A stretch of DNA of 57,473 nt, from positions 1 through 57,473 of the forward strand of contig JAAVYI010000040.1 of assembly GCA_022791055.1 (NCBI GenBank), read 5' to 3'. This DNA is from Clostridia bacterium (GTDB lineage Bacteria; Bacillota; Clostridia; Christensenellales; Pumilibacteraceae). Under the pieces are notes generated by a model, which had not been told where the DNA came from, searched no databases, and saw nothing but the letters and a program-made list of their open reading frames with translations. The number at the start of each line of letters is the position of its first letter. The first letter of the stretch is position 1. Of this stretch, positions 43,890 through 52,216 are shown in pieces. Made by a program: the position numbers and the translations under genes.

Positions 43890-43918
43890 TTGCTTTTTCC
43901 CGATTGCTATAGTATAAT
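43890..43918 (+). promoter_or_regulatory. SigA-type promoter of the serS operon
   Basis: TTGCTT at 43890-43895, 17 bases, TATAAT at 43913-43918. Only 29 bases separate it from the serS ATG, which leaves no room for a T-box leader. Confidence 0.88.
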
Positions 43919-43947
43919 ATAGGGAACGAAACAAGAGGTGAAAAGCA

Positions 43948-45213
43948 ATGCTGGACGTAAAGTATGTCGTGGAAAATACCGAGGCGGTCAAGGCGGCGAT
44001 GGCGAACCGAAGCGGTAGCTACGACGTCGATGCGGTCGTCGAACTCGACGCGCGTCGGAGAGAACTGCTGCGCGAGGTCGAGGCACTCAAAGCCGATCGC
44101 AACCGCGCATCGGAAAGAATTGCGCAGATGAAAAAGGCGGGGCAGGACGCGTCGAAAGAGATCGCCGAAGTGCGTGCCGACGGCGACAAGATCAAGGCGC
44201 TCGACGCCGAGTTGACGCAAGTCGAGCCGGCATTACGTTTGGCGCTCTTAAGCGTCCCTAACGTGCCGAATGCGAGCGTGCCTGTCGGTAAAGACGACCG
44301 CGACAATAAAGAAGTGCGGCGTTTCGGTACGCCGCGCAAGTTCGACTTCGATTTCAAAGCGCATTGGGATTTGGGCGACAGCCTGGGGATTCTCGATCCT
44401 GCGACGGCGGCCAAGATCACCGGCACGCGCTTTACGATATTCCGCGGCTTGGGCGCAAGACTGGAGCGCGCTATCTATAACTTTATGCTCAACACCCACA
44501 CGGCGAGCGGCTACACCGAAATTTCGCCGCCGTTTATCGTCAACCGCGACAGCATGACCGGCACGGGACAGCTCCCGAAATTCGAAGAGGACGCTTTCGC
44601 TTTAAAAGACGGCAATTACTTTTTGGTGCCGACGGCCGAAGTGCCTGTTACCAACATGCACCGTGCCGAAGTGCTGCCGACCGAAACGTTGCCGATCAAG
44701 TACTGCGCCTATACCGCATGTTTCCGCGCCGAGGCGGGCAGCGCCGGCCGCGACACGCGCGGACTGATCCGCTTGCACCAGTTCGATAAAGTCGAGTTGG
44801 TCAAGTTCACGCGCCCCGAAACGAGCTACGACGAACTGGAAAAGCTGACGGCCGACGCCGAAAGCATTTTGCAAAAGCTGGGCATTCCGTATCGCGTCGT
44901 TTGTCTGTGTACCGGCGACCTCGGATTCTCGTCGGCCAAGACCTACGACATCGAGGTTTGGATGCCGAGTTACGGCCGCTATGTCGAAATTTCGTCGTGT
45001 TCGAACTTCGAGGCGTACCAGGCGCGCCGCATGAATATCCGCTACCGCCGCGACGACGGCAAGCTCGACTTCGTGCATACGCTCAACGGTAGCGGACTGG
45101 CGGTCGGGCGCACGTGCGCGGCCATACTCGAGAACTACCAAAACGCCGACGGCAGCGTCACCGTACCCGAGGCGCTCGTACCGTATATGGGTACCGATCG
45201 GATAGGCCGATGA
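43948..45213 (+). CDS. serS: Seryl-tRNA synthetase
   Basis: The enzyme charges tRNA-Ser with serine. The 421-residue product has the N-terminal coiled-coil arm that grips the long variable arm of tRNA-Ser (residues about 30-105) and the class II core: [24 protein letters not shown] (here quoted as [19 protein letters not shown]), motif 2 [21 protein letters not shown] (quoted as [17 protein letters not shown]), and motif 3 [19 protein letters not shown]. Length is normal. GAGGTG lies before the ATG. The stop codon overlaps the next gene (ATGA), and a GH3-like gene follows, so the transcript mixes translation and glycosidase-like functions. Confidence 0.97.
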   Translation: MLDVKYVVENTEAVKAAMANRSGSYDVDAVVELDARRRELLREVEALKADRNRASERIAQMKKAGQDASKEIAEVRADGDKIKALDAELTQVEPALRLALLSVPNVPNASVPVGKDDRDNKEVRRFGTPRKFDFDFKAHWDLGDSLGILDPATAAKITGTRFTIFRGLGARLERAIYNFMLNTHTASGYTEISPPFIVNRDSMTGTGQLPKFEEDAFALKDGNYFLVPTAEVPVTNMHRAEVLPTETLPIKYCAYTACFRAEAGSAGRDTRGLIRLHQFDKVELVKFTRPETSYDELEKLTADAESILQKLGIPYRVVCLCTGDLGFSSAKTYDIEVWMPSYGRYVEISSCSNFEAYQARRMNIRYRRDDGKLDFVHTLNGSGLAVGRTCAAILENYQNADGSVTVPEALVPYMGTDRIGR

Positions 45214-45812
45214 TTATACGCGGCATTTTCAAAATACTGGGGTTTGCGTTCGGCAAGCTGGGTTTTTGGGCGTCGGCGGTGTTTGCCGCCGGTTACGGCG
45301 CTTGCTGCCTGTGGGCGGGCTGGACGTTCAATACCTACTGGTTTTTAGCCGGGCTTTTGGCGTCCTGGGTGCTGGGACTGACGGTGACGCTTGCCGTCAA
45401 GCGCCGCCGCTATAAACCGGCGGTAAAGCCCGCGCCCGTCGAGGCTGCGTCCAAAGAACGCTCGTTCAGCGCGGTCAAGGACGCGGCGGCCGACGTCACG
45501 CTCAAAAAAGTCGAGCGGCCGACGGTAACGCTTTCCGACGAGGAAAGAGCGGCGTTCGATCGCAAATATTCGGTCGAAAAGCGCGCGCCGTCGGAGACCG
45601 AAAAGCTGTTTCAGACCGAAAAAGAGCGGCTGTGGAAAAGTTTGGAGACTAAGTCTATTGAATCCGCGCCGATGGTGTTCGCCACGCGCAAGGATCCGAA
45701 TATCTATATTTACGAGTACCCCGATCGGTTGCAGTTCTACCGCAAACTGGGAGATGAGATGGTTTTACTCAGCACGGAGTATAAAGAGGAAAAGGAGCTG
45801 AAAAGAGAGTAA
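45210..45812 (+). CDS. Small two-segment membrane protein of unknown function
   Basis: The 200-residue product has two N-terminal membrane segments (about residues 15-38 and 42-63) and a basic stop-transfer (KRRRYKPAV). A charged cytoplasmic domain of about 135 residues follows, with a helical middle ([30 protein letters not shown]) and a compact end ([22 protein letters not shown]). No known motif is recognised. The ATG overlaps the serS stop codon and the TAA abuts the GH3-like start, so the three are translated together. Whether it works with the GH3-like protein is unknown. Confidence 0.78.
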   Translation: MIIRGIFKILGFAFGKLGFWASAVFAAGYGACCLWAGWTFNTYWFLAGLLASWVLGLTVTLAVKRRRYKPAVKPAPVEAASKERSFSAVKDAAADVTLKKVERPTVTLSDEERAAFDRKYSVEKRAPSETEKLFQTEKERLWKSLETKSIESAPMVFATRKDPNIYIYEYPDRLQFYRKLGDEMVLLSTEYKEEKELKRE

Positions 45813-47780
45813 ATGGCGGATCTCGACAGAGTGCGGGCGGTCGTCGCCCAAATGCGTTTGGAAGAAAAAGTGGCATTGACCGACATTCCGGCCGGTCGGG
45901 CGACGCATGCCTGTCCCGCGCTCAAAGTTCCGTCCTTGACGTTGCCCGCGTCGATGGCGCCGTTCGCTATGGCGGACGTACCTTTCGCGGCGCTCGGCGC
46001 GGCGTTCGATACCGACCTTGTCCGAAAAACGGGCGAGGCCGTTTCTTTACGCGCGGCGCTCGACGGCGCGGCGTTCGGCGGTACCGTACCTGTCGGCATC
46101 GTGCGCACGCCGACGAAGGAAAACAACACGTTCGGCGAAGACGCGATAGCCGTTTCGCGCAACGTCGCGGCATTTTGCGGCGATGCGGTCGTCCCGTTTG
46201 TCGCCGACGAAATGTTTTGCGAGGGGATCGACCGACAGTTCGACGTGCGCGCGTTATATGAGTTGTATCTCAAACCCTATACCGACAACCGCGCGTGTTT
46301 GGGCGGCGTGATCGCTCCGATCGGCGCGGTCAACGGCAGCCTGTGCGCCGCCAAACCGTTTGCCGGCGTATACGATAAGACCCGTCCGGTTTTCGTGCGC
46401 GGGCATGAACTGGTCGACCCGATCGCGGCGGCAAGCGGCGGCGCGTTTTTGACGCTCGACGGCGCGGGACGGGACTTAGCCGCGGTGTACGGCGCCGTGC
46501 GCGACGGCAAGCTGTTCGAGAAAAAGCTCGACGCCGTACTCGAGCCGTTGCTTGCGCGCTGTGTCGATTATAACGAGTTTCGCAAAAATCAACTGCCCGC
46601 ATTGACGCCGCCCGACTATGCGGCCGTTACCAAACGGATCGCCGAGCAGTCGACGGTGCTGCTTAAAAACGACGGCACGCTGCCGATGCAAGCGTTTCAA
46701 GTCGTCAGCGACCGCACGATATTTGTCGGGCTGAACGGGAAGCCTACGCCGCGCATGATCAAAAAAGCGGGCAAATACGTGGCGGGGAAGAACGCGCTGC
46801 TCATTCTGTATATTGACGACGAAGTAAGCGAGGCGCAAAAACGCCTGGCGGCCGTTATATGCGCACATGCGCATACGACCGCGGCCGTGCTTTGTTGCAC
46901 CCATGCGGTCGAAACCGACTTTTTAAGCGAGGCGAACGCGATTTTGTATGCGCCGCTGTTCGATTACGGCACTATCGAGCAGATCGTGACCGGCGCGCTG
47001 TCCCCGTCGGGGCGTCTGCCGTTCACCTGGGCAAAGCGTAGCGACTATCCGTCGTTCATTAAGCGCGGCAACCGCGAGGCCTATGCCTATGAGTCGGTGT
47101 ACGTCGGGTATCGCTACTTCGACGCGTTTCAAGTCGCTCCCGCATTCCCGTTTGGGCAGGGGTTAAGTTATTTGGACGTCAGCGTCGCGCTCGGTAAACC
47201 GATCGTGCGTGACGACGGTGTGCATATCCCGTTCACCGCGACAAACGCTAACGACCGCGCGGGCGAATATGCGTTGCTTGCGTTTGCGCGCACCGATTGC
47301 GAAACGGCGTTCGGGATCGGTCGGCGGCTGTGCGCGTTCGGCCGCATTTGTTTTGCGGGCGCGGAAGAGAAAAAGGGCGAACTGATCGCCGACCTGCACG
47401 ATCTGTGCGTATACGACCCGGCCGAAGGCTTTGTTTTGCCGGGCGGCAAATATACGTTCGAGATCGACGGCGCGCAGTCGAACGAAATCAAACTGGGTAA
47501 AAAGTGCAAGATGAAAGGCTATGGCCCCTCGGACGTGCCGACATATTATCCGTCGTCGGCGTTTCAGCCGCTCGGGGTGGAGACCGAAAAAATGCTGGGC
47601 GCCAAAGCGTTTGCCGCGCCCGGCGAATTTGCGCTGCGATCGGTCGTAAAAAACGAGCGCGCACTGTGCGCCCGCGTATGCAAACGCTATAAAATTCCGC
47701 GCGCCGACCGCCCGCGCGTATACAGACAGTTGCGCCGTCTAACGCAACACGCATTGGAAAAGGCCGCCGCGGAAAAATAA
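45813..47780 (+). CDS. GH3-like protein with a degenerate catalytic domain
   Basis: The 655-residue product keeps the three-part GH3 outline. The first domain (residues 1-260) is worn: the usual GRN-x-E, KH and SDW landmarks are changed, and only an aspartate in GAFLTLDGAG stands near the expected nucleophile. The alpha/beta sandwich domain (about 270-410: AEQSTVLLKNDGTLPM) and the signature YVGYRYFDAFQVAPAFPFGQGLSY are well preserved, followed by a fibronectin-like domain. It has no signal peptide. Family beta-glucosidases are usually 700-850 residues. It is the last gene of the serS transcript, directly after a small membrane protein. It may be a sugar-binding regulator or an altered enzyme; normal GH3 hydrolysis is doubtful. 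Confidence 0.8.
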   Translation: MADLDRVRAVVAQMRLEEKVALTDIPAGRATHACPALKVPSLTLPASMAPFAMADVPFAALGAAFDTDLVRKTGEAVSLRAALDGAAFGGTVPVGIVRTPTKENNTFGEDAIAVSRNVAAFCGDAVVPFVADEMFCEGIDRQFDVRALYELYLKPYTDNRACLGGVIAPIGAVNGSLCAAKPFAGVYDKTRPVFVRGHELVDPIAAASGGAFLTLDGAGRDLAAVYGAVRDGKLFEKKLDAVLEPLLARCVDYNEFRKNQLPALTPPDYAAVTKRIAEQSTVLLKNDGTLPMQAFQVVSDRTIFVGLNGKPTPRMIKKAGKYVAGKNALLILYIDDEVSEAQKRLAAVICAHAHTTAAVLCCTHAVETDFLSEANAILYAPLFDYGTIEQIVTGALSPSGRLPFTWAKRSDYPSFIKRGNREAYAYESVYVGYRYFDAFQVAPAFPFGQGLSYLDVSVALGKPIVRDDGVHIPFTATNANDRAGEYALLAFARTDCETAFGIGRRLCAFGRICFAGAEEKKGELIADLHDLCVYDPAEGFVLPGGKYTFEIDGAQSNEIKLGKKCKMKGYGPSDVPTYYPSSAFQPLGVETEKMLGAKAFAAPGEFALRSVVKNERALCARVCKRYKIPRADRPRVYRQLRRLTQHALEKAAAEK

Positions 47781-47797
47781 ATTTATTATTTTTCCGC
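47769..47797 (+). terminator. AT-rich hairpin overlapping the GH3-like stop codon
   Basis: GCGGAAAAATAA (which includes the TAA stop) is a perfect 12-base complement of TTATTTTTCCGC, with the loop ATTTA. It could end the serS-GH3 transcript, though the stem is AT-rich and the T-run lies inside the arm. Confidence 0.5.
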
Positions 47798-47935
47798 AGC
47801 TAATCGGAGTTCTTTTAATAAAGAAAGTAAAACAGTTTTTGGCTTTATCGTTCTAAAGGGAAGAAAAGTCTTTTACGAAAAGAAAGCAAAAACAATAGTC
47901 ACGCTTTTTGCCGCCAAAAAGCGTGGCAAAAACCG

Positions 47936-47975
47936 CAAGAGGGAGGGACACTTCAGACTGTGTCCCTCCCTCTTG
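47936..47975. terminator. Hairpin C of R4 left half
   Basis: CAAGAGGGAGGGACAC, loop TTCAGACT, GTGTCCCTCCCTCTTG: a perfect 16-bp stem. Compared with R1 the outer bases differ on both arms together, so pairing is kept. Confidence 0.65.
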
Positions 47976-48264
47976 ACACGACCGCAACTGCCAAAGACTA
48001 AGTCTTTGGAATCCTCTTTATAAGATAAATAAAGTATCGCAGTATATTGCGAAAAGCGTTAGTCCTGTTTACCCGACTTCTTAGCTGCATTTGAAAGTTC
48101 GCCGTTTGTCACCCCGAGCGTAGCCGAGGGGTCTAGCGTAGCGAATCCATTATTCTATACGCCTGCGTACATTCCTCGACTTCGCTCGGAATGACAAAAA
48201 GTCGGTTTGTGCGAACCAGTCAAATTCGCTTCCCGTAAGGGAAGTCGTTCAGGAGGGGTGAGTT

Positions 48265-48302
48265 AAGAGAGGGGAACCCAGTCGAAAGGGTTCCCCTCTT
48301 TT
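48265..48302. terminator. Hairpin C of R4 right half, stem changed on both arms
   Basis: AGAGGGGAACCC, loop AGTCGAAA, GGGTTCCCCTCTTTT. The inner stem is GGAACCC/GGGTTCC instead of GGGACAC/GTGTCCC, while the loop stays close to AGYCGAAA. It is followed by T residues. Confidence 0.65.
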
Positions 48303-48566
48303 GCGGTTTTCGCCTAGGCCTTTTGGCGGCAAAAGGCCGGTTTATCGTTTTGTACTCTTTTGCAAAAGAAAGGCAACCTTTTGTGCCGCAAAAAGCGTGA
48401 ATATCGTTTTGCGCTCTTTTTCGAAAAGATAAAAAATTTTCACTCTTTATAAATAGGACAGAGTTATACAATTTATCCCGTTATACGACGATATATATAT
48501 GATAGACTAAAAGCACTCTCGACATCGGGCGGGTCGCCGTGCCGACCCAATAAGGAGCGCTTTTAT

Positions 48567-50777
48567 ATGTGGAAAAAGATCGCCAAATATGCGGCTGTTA
48601 CGCTGCTGATCATCGTTTGCTGTTTCGGCGAACTGTACCATATGCGGCCGTTCGGCTACGGTGTTTGGCTGGCCGGACTGCTGTTTCTCAATCCTTTGGC
48701 GTTGACCTTTGCCGTCGTCGGCGGAGAACTTGCGGCCGCGCCGGGGCTTGCGACCGTCATCGAACTGGCTTGCACCGTTGCGGCGGTCGGGCTGACGGTT
48801 GTCCTGTTACGCCGCAAAAAACTGTGCCTGTGGCACTTGCTGATAGCCGCCGCCGTCGGCAAAATCGGTTGCGCCTATCGCGTCGTCGCGGGCGAAAGCG
48901 CGGTGCTGACCGAACTGCTGTCGCTCGGATTCGAGGCGCTGATCGCCTTGGTTGCCTATACCGCCTTAAAGCCTTTGCTCGTCGATGCGCTCAAATATCG
49001 ACTGCTTGAGGCGGAGACGGCCTCGCTTGCCATGCTGGGCTTGGTCGTCGGGCTGTCGCTGTCCGCGCTCGAACTGTTCGATTTTAATCCCGCCGTGACG
49101 GTCGGCGTGGCCCTGGTCGTGTTGGCCGCCGTCGTGTCGGGCGCGGGCGCAGCGTTTGCGGCTGCCGTTGCCGTGGGAGCAGGCGCGTCGCTGTATGCGT
49201 TCGACGCGAGTCTATTGGCGGCGTTGGCGGTTGCCGCCGCATTCGCCGCGTTGTTTGCCGCCGCGCCGCGCATGTTGACGGCAGCCGCGGCCATGCTGGG
49301 ATTTATTATGGCAACGTACCTGTTCGGCGACGGCAACGGCGCGATGGCGGTCGCGGCCGCCGCGGCAGGGGCGCTGTTGGCGATGTGTCTGCCGCCGCGC
49401 GCCGTCAAGTATCTCAAAAACACGCTGGGCGAGGGACAGCGGCCGGCGCTGCGGTATATGATCAATCGCACCCGCAGCGACATGGGCGGCCGTCTGACCG
49501 AAACCGGGCGCATATTCGGGGACATGGGGCAGGTGATGTGCGCCGAAAGCGCGCCGCTCAAATCCGATTTGGGGCGGACGTTGCGGGCGCGCGTGTGCGC
49601 CGACTGCCGCGACTGTAAACATTGTTCTGTCACCGACGCCGCGGCCGACGAGCTGATGCGCACGGCGGTCGCCAACGGACACGCCGGCATATCGGCGTTG
49701 CCGCCTTCCGTTGCCGACGGCTGTTCGCACCTGGCCGCCGTCATCAAAGAGTCGGACAGATTGGTTGCCGAACACGCCGCGCTCGAGACGGCGCGCCGCC
49801 GCGAGGGCGAGATCCGCATGACGGTCGCCGAACATCTGTTCGGGATCCGCGACGTACTCGACGAGATGGGACGGCGCGAGGCGCAGCCGGTCGGAATGCA
49901 CCCCGAACTCGAGCGCAAGCTGACCGAAGAACTGACCTACCGTAACGTTGTGTGCGGCGAGTCGCTGATCGCCGAAGTCGGCGAGGACACAAAGATCACG
50001 TTGGTCGTGCGCCTCGACTGTATCGACAAGCAGACGATCGAGCAAACGGTGTCGAAGGTGCTGAAAGCGCGCTTTTCGGTGACCGGCGTATCCGACAGCA
50101 ATCTGAGCGGCTGGGGCATTGTGTATCTGGAGAACAGCCCGCGCCTCGACGCGCTGTTCGCGGCCGCGTCGGTCGCCAAAGACGGCAGTATCGTTTCGGG
50201 CGACACGCATTCGTTTATCAAAATCGGCTCGCGCTTTATGATGGCGCTGTCCGACGGCATGGGCAGCGGCGAGCAGGCGCGGACTTTAAGCGAGAACGCG
50301 ATCACGCTGGTCGAGAGCTTTTATAAAGCCGGCTATCCGTATGAATTGATCCTAAAGTCGGTCAACCGCTTTCTGTCCTACGGCAGCGACGGGTTTTCGG
50401 CGGTCGACATCACCGTCATCGACCTCAACGAAGGGCGCAGCGACCTCATCAAGATCGGCGCGCCGGCCTCGTATATCAAGAACGCCGACACGGTGTCGAT
50501 CGTGCGCGGCGAGGCGTTGCCGCTCGGCATGGTCGAGGAAATGCGGCCGTATATCGTTTCGCGCGTCATGCACGGCGACGAGGTGGCCGTTTTGGTCAGC
50601 GACGGGGTGGCCGACTGTTTCGAGGGCGACGGACTGGCCGACTTCATCAACAAGCTGCCGCCGTACAACCCGCAAGCGCTGTGTTCGGCCGTACTCGAAA
50701 AAGCGCTTTCGCTGTCCGGCGGACGCGCCCGCGACGATATGACAGTGCTTGCCACCCGCGTATTCGAGCGCGTGTGA
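48567..50777 (+). CDS. spoIIE: Stage II sporulation protein E (SpoIIE), PP2C phosphatase
   Basis: In spore-formers SpoIIE sits at the polar septum and dephosphorylates SpoIIAA, freeing sigma-F in the forespore. The 736-residue product has a membrane part of eight to ten segments (residues about 5-280), a linker with a Cys-rich DCRDCKHC stretch (about residue 350), and a C-terminal PP2C phosphatase with Asp563 in SDGMGSG and a later DGVADCFEGDG metal motif. B. subtilis SpoIIE is about 827 residues, so this is somewhat short but complete. AAGGAG precedes the ATG at 48567. A single CTCGACA (48518-48524) is one base off a Spo0A box; no convincing -35 box was found. Confidence 0.94.
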   Translation: MWKKIAKYAAVTLLIIVCCFGELYHMRPFGYGVWLAGLLFLNPLALTFAVVGGELAAAPGLATVIELACTVAAVGLTVVLLRRKKLCLWHLLIAAAVGKIGCAYRVVAGESAVLTELLSLGFEALIALVAYTALKPLLVDALKYRLLEAETASLAMLGLVVGLSLSALELFDFNPAVTVGVALVVLAAVVSGAGAAFAAAVAVGAGASLYAFDASLLAALAVAAAFAALFAAAPRMLTAAAAMLGFIMATYLFGDGNGAMAVAAAAAGALLAMCLPPRAVKYLKNTLGEGQRPALRYMINRTRSDMGGRLTETGRIFGDMGQVMCAESAPLKSDLGRTLRARVCADCRDCKHCSVTDAAADELMRTAVANGHAGISALPPSVADGCSHLAAVIKESDRLVAEHAALETARRREGEIRMTVAEHLFGIRDVLDEMGRREAQPVGMHPELERKLTEELTYRNVVCGESLIAEVGEDTKITLVVRLDCIDKQTIEQTVSKVLKARFSVTGVSDSNLSGWGIVYLENSPRLDALFAAASVAKDGSIVSGDTHSFIKIGSRFMMALSDGMGSGEQARTLSENAITLVESFYKAGYPYELILKSVNRFLSYGSDGFSAVDITVIDLNEGRSDLIKIGAPASYIKNADTVSIVRGEALPLGMVEEMRPYIVSRVMHGDEVAVLVSDGVADCFEGDGLADFINKLPPYNPQALCSAVLEKALSLSGGRARDDMTVLATRVFERV

Positions 50778-50819
50778 CCGGAATCGCAAAAGGTTATAGG
50801 CAACTTTTATTATAAACTG

Positions 50820-50848
50820 TTGACATTTCGCCGTCGGCGGTTTATAAT
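50820..50848 (+). promoter_or_regulatory. Full-consensus SigA promoter giving a predicted leaderless transcript
   Basis: TTGACA at 50820-50825, exactly 17 bases, TATAAT at 50843-50848. The ATG at 50858 begins nine bases later, so the transcript starts within a few bases of the start codon and has no ribosome site. Confidence 0.88.
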
Positions 50849-50857
50849 AAATCATAT

Positions 50858-52168
50858 ATGTTTGCACTCGACAGCATTTATCATATCGTTTTTTTTGCGG
50901 TAGCCTGCGGGATCACCGTGTTTTTTCTCGCCGGTTGTATCGGGGCTGTATGCGTGCATAAAAGAAAGTTGCGCGTGTGCGGCTTACTCTATAATATTGT
51001 TGCGATCGTTTTGTGGGCGGCGGTGTTGCTGCTCGCGGCGGCGCTGATTTTATTGAAATTACAAGTCGTATCGGTCGACGGCGACGCGCTGCTGCTGTGG
51101 GGCTTGCGTGTACCCGAACTGGGGCATGTTTTGCGACTGTGCGAATTTACCGTCGGCATGATTTTGTTGGGTGCGGCGATCGTGTTGGGCGCGCTTGCGT
51201 TCATTCTCAACTTCTGCCGCAGACCGTCGGCGATCTTGACCCCGGAAGCCGCGGCCGAATCGGACGGACAAGCGGAGAACGCGGCCGACGAGCCGCAACA
51301 GTCGGAAGAATCGGACGCGCCGACTGCGATCGAAGAACGGGTTGAAGAAGTTGCAGCCGATGCGACGGAAGAAGTCGAGACTCCGGAGCCGGCCGCAGAC
51401 ATGACGGAAGAGGTCGAGACTCCGGAGCCGGCCGCGGACATGACGGAAGAAGTCGAGGCGCAGGAATCGGCCGCGGACATGACGGAAGAAGTCGAGGCGC
51501 AGGAATCGGCCGCGGACATGACGGAAGAAGTCGAGACGCAGGAAGCAGACATAGCGCAAGAAAGCGAGCCGCAGGGGGCGGACATCGAAGAAGAGGGGTT
51601 AGACGCAGCGCAAGAACCCGCTGCGGAGACCGAATCGATCGAAACGGGCGACGATGCGGACGCGCCGTTCGATATACCCGAATATCAGCCTAAAGTCAAC
51701 AAGTACCGCGATCTGCTCGGCCAAATCAACGACGTTTTGGACGACGCGATCTCGGGTGTGCAACCCGAAGAGGTCAAGGCCGAAGTGGTTGCGGTCAAGC
51801 GCACGCGCAAAACGGCGGAGACCAAAGAGGTCAGCGACGAGGAGATCGCGCTGGTCGGCTATGATACGTTACAGGCTTTGCCCATTCGCACCATTGTGCG
51901 GCGGACGAACGCGAGCGACAGCAAGACGACGGCGACGCAAAAGACGGTGACGCCGCAAAAGCCGCCGCATAAACGCCCGTCGAAAGCGAACGAGGAAGTC
52001 GCCGTTACGCACGACGCCGTAGCGACCGGCGAGGCGCTGATGACGCGCCGCCACGTGATCATGAATCGCAGCAACGTCGTCAACATGTTCAGCGAATATT
52101 TGAAGAGCCGCAACGACGAGGAAAAGGAACGGCTGGAAGGCTCGATCAATACGATCATTATCAAATAA
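50858..52168 (+). CDS. Membrane protein with an acidic 13-residue tandem repeat
   Basis: The 436-residue product has three membrane segments (about residues 8-32, 42-66, 90-116). A long acidic region follows, with five tandem copies of a 13-residue unit (consensus ADMTEEVExxExA, residues 167-231). After a linker comes a basic region with KRTRKTAETK and a C-terminal segment (MNRSNVVNMFSEYLKSRNDEEKERLEGSI) that is probably helical; quoted in part here as SNVVNMFSEYLKSRND. The family is not recognised. It lies between spoIIE and a glucokinase gene. No Shine-Dalgarno sequence is present; a full-consensus promoter ends nine bases before the ATG. The charged, repeat-bearing cytoplasmic tail suggests a protein-interaction or envelope-organising role, which is only inference. 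Confidence 0.78.
   Translation: MFALDSIYHIVFFAVACGITVFFLAGCIGAVCVHKRKLRVCGLLYNIVAIVLWAAVLLLAAALILLKLQVVSVDGDALLLWGLRVPELGHVLRLCEFTVGMILLGAAIVLGALAFILNFCRRPSAILTPEAAAESDGQAENAADEPQQSEESDAPTAIEERVEEVAADATEEVETPEPAADMTEEVETPEPAADMTEEVEAQESAADMTEEVEAQESAADMTEEVETQEADIAQESEPQGADIEEEGLDAAQEPAAETESIETGDDADAPFDIPEYQPKVNKYRDLLGQINDVLDDAISGVQPEEVKAEVVAVKRTRKTAETKEVSDEEIALVGYDTLQALPIRTIVRRTNASDSKTTATQKTVTPQKPPHKRPSKANEEVAVTHDAVATGEALMTRRHVIMNRSNVVNMFSEYLKSRNDEEKERLEGSINTIIIK
51356..51550 (+). repeat. 39-bp in-frame tandem repeat, five units
   Basis: Five consecutive 39-base units within the membrane-protein gene. Units 1-2 end TPEPA, units 3-4 end AQESA, and unit 5 ends TQEAD, so neighbouring units are most alike, as expected from recent slippage or unequal exchange. 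Copy number probably varies between strains. Confidence 0.92.
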
Positions 52169-52216
52169 TATACGTGCGCGCATTCGGTTGCGGCGTTTAC
52201 ACGGAGGGTAGCAATT

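Larger units (their letters stand above)
47800..48450. repeat. Composite palindromic intergenic repeat, copy R4 (paired halves)
   Basis: The 786-base gap between the GH3-like gene and spoIIE holds the most complete copy. Left half: D (about 47901-47926), C (47936-47975), B (47991-48009) and A (about 48105-48148). Right half: A' (about 48170-48203), CTTCCC-GTAA-GGGAAG (48229-48244), a second C hairpin with a different stem (48265-48302), a D hairpin (about 48317-48340, GGCCTTTTGGCGGC then AAAAGGCC) and a CTTTTGCAAAAG inversion (about 48358-48368). Same order as R2. No gene is supported here. The rest of the gap (48451-48566) is AT-rich and holds the start region of spoIIE. Confidence 0.9.

Noticed and set aside
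43919..43947. T-box riboswitch before serS (and before lysS, 20439-20478)
   Set aside because: The leaders are under 45 bases, far too short for a T-box.
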